This document shows positions 50,501-59,500 of a stretch of 64,000 nucleotides of DNA, in pieces (positions within the stretch are counted from its first letter, which is position 1; each line of letters begins with the position of its first letter). Source of the DNA: Lucinisca nassula (lineage: Eukaryota > Mollusca > Bivalvia > Lucinida > Lucinidae). The stretch is from assembly GCA_963580285.1 (NCBI GenBank), contig OY757010.1, forward strand, positions 67,912,406-67,976,405. The letters run 5' to 3'. Under the pieces are notes generated by a model that ran no database searches, was not told where the DNA came from, and saw only the letters and a list, made by a program, of their open reading frames with translations. A program made the translations under genes and the position numbers.

Positions 50501-53500
50501 TGTTAGAACAGTTAACATTTTGCCGACTTACAAGCTTCAGCTTGTTACATTACCGAAGCTTTGAAAAACTGAGACCAGAATATGTTTATTAAACGGCAGT
50601 AGGATTTAACTAAAAGTAACCACTGAATCTTTGTAATGATCATAGAAGTTTCAATAATCAAAGGCTGATTTTTTAGTTGTTCTCCCCTTCAGCTGACTGA
50701 AATTCAAGAAGGGCAGTTGTCAGCCACTGTTGAAAGATTGTGCACTGTACTACATTTGACTTTGACTCCATTTGAAAATCGTGCCTTTCTTGAAGTAAAG
50801 TTACTTGCTAAAATTTAAAATATTAGAAAAACTTTCCTAGAAGTTATGCATATATAAAACAAGAGCTGTCGCATGACAGCATAGCTCGCGTGTTTCGCGT
50901 CTTCAAGATATAAGGTGAAACTATTGAACCATGAAATATAGATCACACTGACCTACATATATTTTAAGGTCAATCATCAGGTCACATGGAACATATATTC
51001 CAGATATTACATTTCAGAATCAAATTGTGTCTGAATTATAAGGCTAATCATTGAACCATGAAAATAGGTGACGCTGACCTAGATATATTTCTATGCCAAT
51101 CATCTGGTCACATGGAATTGAATATTCAGATATGAAGTTTCTGTATCTAATAGTATTCAAGATATAAGCCAAAGTCACTGAACCATGTAATATAGGTCAC
51201 ACTGACCTAGATATATTTTCAGGTTAATCATCCGGTTGCATTGAAGTAATATCCCAGGTATAACAATTCGTTATAAAAATATTATTCAAGATAATAGGCA
51301 AAATCACTGAACCATGAAATGTAGGTCACACTGACCTAGATATATTTTGAGGTCAATCAGCAGGTCACATGGAACTAATAATCAAGGTATGACATTTCTC
51401 CAACAAATAGTCTTCAAGATATAAGGCAAAATCACTGAACCATGAAATATAGGTCACAATGACCTAGATATATTTAGGGTCAATCATGGGGTCACATGGT
51501 ACTAATATCCCAGGTATGACATTTCTCCAACAAATAGTCTTCAAGATATAAGGCAAAATCACTGGACCTTGAAATATAGGTCACAGTGACCTAGATATAT
51601 TTTGAGGTCAATCATGGGGTCACATGGTACTAATATCCCAGGTATGACATTTCTCCAACAAATATTCTTCAAGATATAAGGCAAAATCACTGTACCGTGA
51701 AATGAAGGTCACCATGACCTTCACCCTTTTACTATTGAACCAATGTCACATGGTTGGCTGATATATAACCAATTGTGTTTATAACTTGTTAGCATAATGA
51801 AAACATATATAACAAATTACAAAGGTGTCCTAGATTTTGACCCCTAGCCTCACCCCATCCGTCCTCCCAGGTATGAACCCAGGGGTGTGTTGTCTTGGAA
51901 TCTCAGAAGACATGCCCGGGTATCCGAGTTGTAAAATATGAACCCTTTGTGATAAGTGTCTGTTGAGATACAAGCAATTCAAAAACTTTAACACAGTTTT
52001 ACAGAGATGTTCTAGATTTTGACCTCTAGCCCCACCCGGGGCATGAACCCATGGGTCTGTTGTCTTTGAACATCATAAGACCCTCCCAGGTACTTAAGTT
52101 CCAAACATGAGTGCTCTGTGATGAGTGACTGTTGAGATATAAGCATTTGAAAAACTTTAACGCAGTGTGACAGGAACGCACACGCACACGCAAACGTGCA
52201 CAAATGAGGTGACAACAATAGCTCTCCATGTACTTCGTACAGGCAAGCTAAAAAATGATAAGAACTCATTCTTAAGTCCCTTATTTTTTTTTCATTCCTC
52301 CAGATAAGAAACGGTTCCAAAATCTTCTCCCTTTATCTTGAAAGTGTATGTTGTCACAGCTTCGGTCATCTGATCTGGATCTTCAATGTTTGTCAGTCAG
52401 TTCCTGGCAGCCTTGATAGCTCAGTGGTTAGCCTGTTCGACTTATGATAGAGAGGTTGTAGGTTCAAATCTGGCCATCGGAGGCGAGGTGTGTCCTTGCG
52501 CAAGAAATTTAATGCCACTGCCCCACTCCACCCAGGTGTAAATGGATAGCATTGGTGTAAAAGTCACTGCCTCTCTGTTGCGCATGATAATACCCGGAAT
52601 GAGTGTTCAAGGGAAATTCAATGATAAGTTTTAAGCTTTCATTGCAATCAAAATAAAATAAAATAAGTATAAAATAATTGGTGAATTTATAAGATTAAAT
52701 TATATCAAGTAATTTGGCTGGTTGATTGTCAAACATGGGTGTTGTAAAATTAATTTATTCCACAAATATTCAAGACTCTAACGCACTTGTGTATGTAACG
52801 AGATGTCTACCCCGGTAATTGGGTAAATTTAAAAATTTGTGACAGTTTATTTTGTGATATGTAGCTGGCTTTTCATCGGCTGGCATTTGGTTTTATGCAG
52901 CTCACAACACTTGTTTGTTTGATTTGAAGTTTAACATCCCCATCACCACTGTAAAGGTCATTGTGGAGAGGTTGCTTCTCACAGCACTTGCCACCTTGAG
53001 CAAAATAGTATATGCATTAGAATGGGTATAACTGTACTGAGTTGTCATTTGGGGAGGTAAATCATTGGGTTTTACAGTCACAAATTACACCACAACCTCA
53101 TTATAACATGTTTCATTATAACATGGTTTTGATATAACACTGATCCTAAAAATGCATAGATTATATAGAAAAATGACCATAAATGGACATTTTTCTATAT
53201 AATCTATACATTTTTGTTTTGATATAACACGGTTGTTTAACTAACACGGTCTCTGTTTTGGACCTCATTGATAGTGTTATAAAGAGGTTGTGGTGTACGT
53301 TTTATGGCTCCACTATCATGTCACCATGAAACAAAATTTCCAACCATGAAACCTATGATTAAAACAGTTATCCCCTAAATATACACTGTTAAACCTACCT
53401 GTGGACACAGGGCCTCTATCTCTGCTGCAGCCATCCTCACCATCTTTACCCCCTCCTCATTACTAGACATAGAGCAAGCCAGGTTAGCCACCTCTACTAG

Positions 53501-56500
53501 CTTATTAGCGTGGTCTGCAAAGACAGCAGCGTACTCCTCCACCCCTTTCTCATCCCCTGCTTTTGCTGCTTCTATGAGAACTAGGAGTGGGACATTGGTC
53601 TCTAGGAAGGAGTCTGAGACATGGTCCACAACGGCTTTTCTAAGCTGGAAAACAGAATACACATGAACAGTACAATTCTGTTATAAAGTCCACCTAAATT
53701 TAACTCTTATACTGTGGAATATAAAAACTAAGCCAAACCCATTACCAATTCACAAACAACATGACAAATAGTGTAGATCCTGATCAGATGGCTTCTTCAG
53801 AAGCCATCTGATCTGGATCTACACTGTTTGCAAAGTTAGAGGTTGTCATGAGCAATAGGAAAAGGGTTAAGACTGATTCTGCTTTTAAAAATAGTATTGA
53901 GGTTTCGGTTAGTCTTTCTTTGTGTTTTCTACACCTAGTGTCTCCTCAGAAGAGACCACTGTTGGGACTAAAAGTGGTCTTAAAGACCATTTTTGAACAG
54001 TCCCAACTTTGTCTTAATATACGAATTTAACACGTATTTATCTTATTGAGGAAAGAGGCGATCCTAACAAATATCAAAATGCAAAAAAAAAAATGAATTT
54101 GCAGCTAAAATTCAGAAAAATCCTGCTAATAAGACCACCTGTGGAAATGCCAAATGGTGGTCTCCTAGTGTGGTACTAATTTTGGTTGAAAAGGAAGAAG
54201 TGGAAACAGCTATCAACCCTTATCCTGCTGAATAAATTAATTTAGCCACACCCATTTCAGACTATCAACTAATCAAATTACATAATATAATGTATTCATT
54301 CAATTCACAAACAGAATAACAAACAGTGTAGATCCTGATCAGATGGCTCTGATCTGGATCTACACTGTTTGCAAAGGCATGAGTTGTCATGTTCAGCTGG
54401 ATAAGGCTTAATACCGGGGTAAGTTATAATTTCATGTCATCTTAACCCTTGTACTGCTGAATATTTTAATCTGCCACGCCCACTACCGATTATCAACCAA
54501 TCAGATTACTTGATGCAAATTATTGCAACAAATTCACAATCTGATTGACAAACAATGTAGATCCTGATCAGATGGCTTCTTCAGAAGCCATCTGATCTGG
54601 ATCTACATTGTTTCAAAAATAAGGCACATCCGGGCTCAGCAGAACAACGGTTAATAGCAGAGTTTTACTGGTTAAATTTCTTGACATTTAAGGCAGACAA
54701 ATGTAAAGAAAAGATTACGTTTCTCTGCAAAAATATTTGAGTCCAACCACCAAAAGCCAAGGAAGAAAAGTAGGGCTGATTATGAATTAATTTGATTGTT
54801 GAGCCTTTATATAAACACTAATTTGGGAGATGATGTGCAAAGTAGGGAGTTTTTTTAACTTTATACACAAATCATGCAGTATAATTTTGGGGGTAGGTTT
54901 TATTACACTTATTTTGAGCCAATTGTTTATCAGAGGTGGGCAAAAACCAAAGTACCCGGAGAAAAAACACTGCAGAATTTGGCATCCCATGTGACCTGAG
55001 GGTACCTCAAACCACAGCAGTGAGAAATCTAGTAATAAAAGCATTGCAGACACTGCATAATACCCCGCCACTGCTAAGCAATGTAACTTATTTGAAAATA
55101 TATCAAGGCTAAATAACTAGAAAGGGGATAGCAGAGATATGATCCGCAAGTGTAATGTCTTAATGTGAGTGGATGAAGTTGTTAGAAGATGTAGGAAGCA
55201 TATGTAAAAATCCATTTTTCAGACATTTGATGGGAAGGCAACTCAATAAGTTGACATTATTAGAAAATTATGGAGACAAGTATTTACCTTAAATGGCTAT
55301 GGAACATGTATCTTTATGTGGTACATGTAAGAATTTCATGTTTTTCGATGTACTGCCTGTCTGACTATATTCTTTCGTGAAGACTGATCATGAAGTAATT
55401 TCTACGGTCATTGTGCTCCTTCTGCTGATTCAAGAAGGGCAGGCATGAAGTATGTGCACTAAGTACTGGTTAACCACTTAGAAGGGCCTATATTTTAGGC
55501 ATCTATTTGGTTAGGCTTTTACTGCACATTCCAAGGGTGAGGTTGATTAGGCTTCAATCAAAAGGATTAAGTATAAATGGCAACCAATCATAAATTAAGA
55601 TGTTTGTGGGTGATCTTTTGGCATTCTCACAGGGACAAAATCCACAAATTAATTCTAGCATGGGTAGATGTACTATCTCACCTTTTTCACTATTAGATAG
55701 CAGCAGCTTCAGCAAAGAATGTTCAAATTATTGACTGGAAATAAAACACAGATGGCTGAATGGATTTCCATTAAGTATGCACTGCCCAACACACACAAAT
55801 TCCGTTTTGTATGCACTGACCAACAGACACAAATTCCATTTTTCAGACTTATCAAGGGCAGGGACAGCCAGAGTCATGTACCTTTGCCACAATATGTAAT
55901 ATTTAGTCTGCTGTACATCTATGAAATTTCAGCAAGATATTGCAAATAATAAAGGAACTAGAGTCTAAAATCGATTTTTAATACATCAAGGGCAAATAAC
56001 TAAAGAACTGGAACAGCCAGAGAAGTGGTCCTTGGCCACAATATGTACCCTTTACTCCTCTATATGGTCCTTGGTCACAATATGTACCCTTTAGTCCTCT
56101 ATATATCTGTAAAGTTTAATCCAAATATTTCATATAGTAAGGGAACTAGAGGCCAAAAACTATTTTTCAGATACTGAAAAGGGACAGACAGACAGATGGA
56201 CAGACATACAAATGGATGGACAGACAGACAGACAGCAGAGGGTGTAGAAGTTTTATCCATATATTTCAAATAATAAATGAACTATAGGCCAAAATCCCTT
56301 TTTTATATATTTCAAGGGCAGATAACTCAATTGCTGGGAAAGCCAGAGTCATGTTCCTTTGCCACAGTATGTAACATTTAATCTACTACATATCTATGAA
56401 GTTTCAGCAAGATATTGTAAATAATAAAGGAACTACCGTCTAAAATGCATTTTAAATACTTCAAGGGCAGATAACTCAAGAAGTGGTATAGCCAGAGTAG

Positions 56501-59500
56501 CGGTCCTTGGCCACGATATGAACCATTAAGTCCTCTATATATCTGTGAAGTTTCATCGAGATATTCCATATAGAAAGGGAACTAGAGGCCAAAAACCATT
56601 TTTCAGATATTTCAAAGGCAGATAACTCAATCGCTGGGAAAGCCAGAATCATGTTCCTTTGCCACAGTATATAACAATCCATCTACTACATATCTATGAA
56701 GTTTCAGCAAGATATTGTATAAACGAACTACAGTCTAAAATGCATTTTTAAATACGTCAAGGGCAGATAACTCAAGAACTGGAACAGCCAGGGTAGCAGT
56801 CCTTGGCCACAATATGAACCTTAGTCCTCTATATATCTGTGAAGTTTCATCCAGATATTCCATATAGTAAGGGAATTAGAGGCAAACTAGAAATGTGTCC
56901 AAAGTACACAGATGCCCCCGCTTAGCACATTAATCTTTAAGTGGTGCAAATACCAATCTGTGCGAGTTTCGGCGTTCCACCAATAGTGACCTTGACGTTA
57001 AAAGTCGAAATCGCTCGAGATATTGTCATAAGGAACATTTGTGTGAAGTTATTTTGAAATCGGTGAAGAAATGTAAGCGCTAGAGGGGTGACAAAGTTTT
57101 TCTAAAAATAGCCACAGTGACCTTGACCTTGAAAGTGGAACTCGCTAGAGATATTGTCATAAGGAACATTTGTGTGAAGTTATATTGAAATTAGTCAAGA
57201 AATGTAAGCGCTAGAGCGAAGACAAAGTTTTTCTAAAAATAGCCACAGTGACCTTGAACTTGAAAGTCAAAATAGCTTGAGATATTGTCATAAGGAACAT
57301 TTGTATGAAGTTATATTGAAATTGGTGAAGAAATGTAGGCGCTAGAGCAATGACAAAGTTTTTCTAAAAATAGCCACTGTGACCTTGACCTTGAGGTGAT
57401 GACCTTGAAAGTCGAACTCACTCAAGATATTGTCATAAGGAACATTTGTGTGAACTTATATTGAAATCAGTGAAGAAATGTAGGCGCTAGAGCAATGACA
57501 AAGTTTTTCTAAAAATAACCTCTGTGACCTTGACCTTGAGGCCATGACCTTAAAAGTCGAACCTGCACGAGATATTTTTATAAGGAACATTTGTGTGAAG
57601 TTCATTGAAACTGGTGGTACAAATACCTTAACCAAAGTCTTAAACATTAAAAATTTTCTAATTCTATGACCTTGACCTTGAGGTCATGGGTATGGGTGGG
57701 GGTATTGCTGAATAAACCATTGGACCTATATGTATCATCATAGTAAATATAAACCAAATCCATTGTATGGTTATGAAAATATGAGCTCAAGTTCTACCTG
57801 GTAGAAATACCTTAACCTGGGTCTTAAACATTAAAAATTTCAAGTCCATGACCTTGACCTTGAGGTCATGGGTATGGGTGGGGGTATTGCTGAATAAAAC
57901 TTCAGTCCTATATCTATCATCATACCGAATATGAACCAAATTCATTACACGGTTTGGAAAATATGAGCTCAAGTTCTACCTGGTACAAATACCTTAACCT
58001 GGGTCTTAAACGTTAAAAATTTCAAAGTCCACGACCTTGACCTTGAGGTCTAGGGTATGGGTGGGGGTATTGCTGAATAAAACTTTGGACCTATATCTAT
58101 CATCATACTAAATATAAACCAAATCTATTGTATGGTTTGGAAAATATGAGCTCAAGTTCTACCTTGTACAAAAACCTTAACCTGAGTCTAACAGGATTAC
58201 GTACGTACCGTACGCACGTACCCACGGACGCACGTACGGAAAACCGAAAAACTCTATGCCCCCGGCATCATCCGATGCGGGGGCATAAAAACCATTTTTC
58301 AGATACTTAAAAGGGCAATAACTTTGCTAGAAATTAACGGATTTTGCCCATTAACAATCCCAAACCACTCATCCCCGATACCAATATGTATGCAAAATTT
58401 GAACAAAATCCGTGAAAAAATACTCAAGTTATCGATCGGAAACGAAGTGTGGACGGACAGACAGACGGTCGTTCTCACGAACGGATACTTAAGTGGCTAG
58501 GCGTTGGCATATTGACTACTTAATCGGCAAATTCTCTTAAGCGGCAAGCCACCTAAGAGCGAATTTTTGCCACTTAAGTACCCAAATAACGGAATAAACC
58601 CCATTTGGACTCACGAATATATACTTAAGTGTCAAACTGTCCAAATTTTTGGCCCCCTAAATGTTTCGTTGGTGCGGACGGACAGACATACGGATGGACA
58701 CCGGAGGGTATAACATAATACTCCGCCACTATCGTGTGGCGTTGTATAATTAGGAGTCAGCACATGCTTCCCTACTGGGCCATGGAGTTTTGTAATGTCC
58801 TATACACCAAGCTGCTTTCAAGCATTTCTGAAGACAGGTCTACTTTAAAGGAAAGAATTTGCTCCTGAGAAGAGGGTCTACTTTTAAAGGAGACAATTTG
58901 CTCCTTAGAAGAGGGATCTACTAAAGGAAAGAATCGGTCCCTGAGAAGTGGGTTTAAAGGAAAGAATTGTCCCTGAGAAGGGTGGTCCACTTTTAAATGG
59001 AAGAATTTGCTCCTGAGAAATGGGGTCCTTTCAAAGGAAACATTTTGATCCTGAGAAGAGGGGTCCACTTTAAAAGGAAAAGAATTTGCTCCTGAGGAGA
59101 GGGGTCTACTTTTAAAGGAAAGAATTTGCTTCTGAGAAGAGGAGTTTACATTTAAAGGAAAGAATTTGCTCCTGAAGAGAGGGACCCACTTTCAAAGGAA
59201 AGATTTTGCTCCTGAGAAGAGGGGTCCATTAAAAAGGAAAGAATTTGCCCCTGAGAAGAAGGGTACACTTTAAAAGGAAATAATTTGCTTCTGAGAAGAG
59301 GGTTCTACTTTCAAAGGAAAGAATTTACTCCTGAGAAGAGGGGTCTCCTTTTAAAGGAAAGAATTTGCTCATAAGAAGAGAGGTCTACTTTCAAAAGAAA
59401 AGAATTTGCTCCTGAGAAGAGGGGTCTACTTTTAATGAAAAGAAAAAAGCTCCTGAGAAGATGGGTCTACTTTTGAAGAAAAGAATTTACTTCTAAGAAG

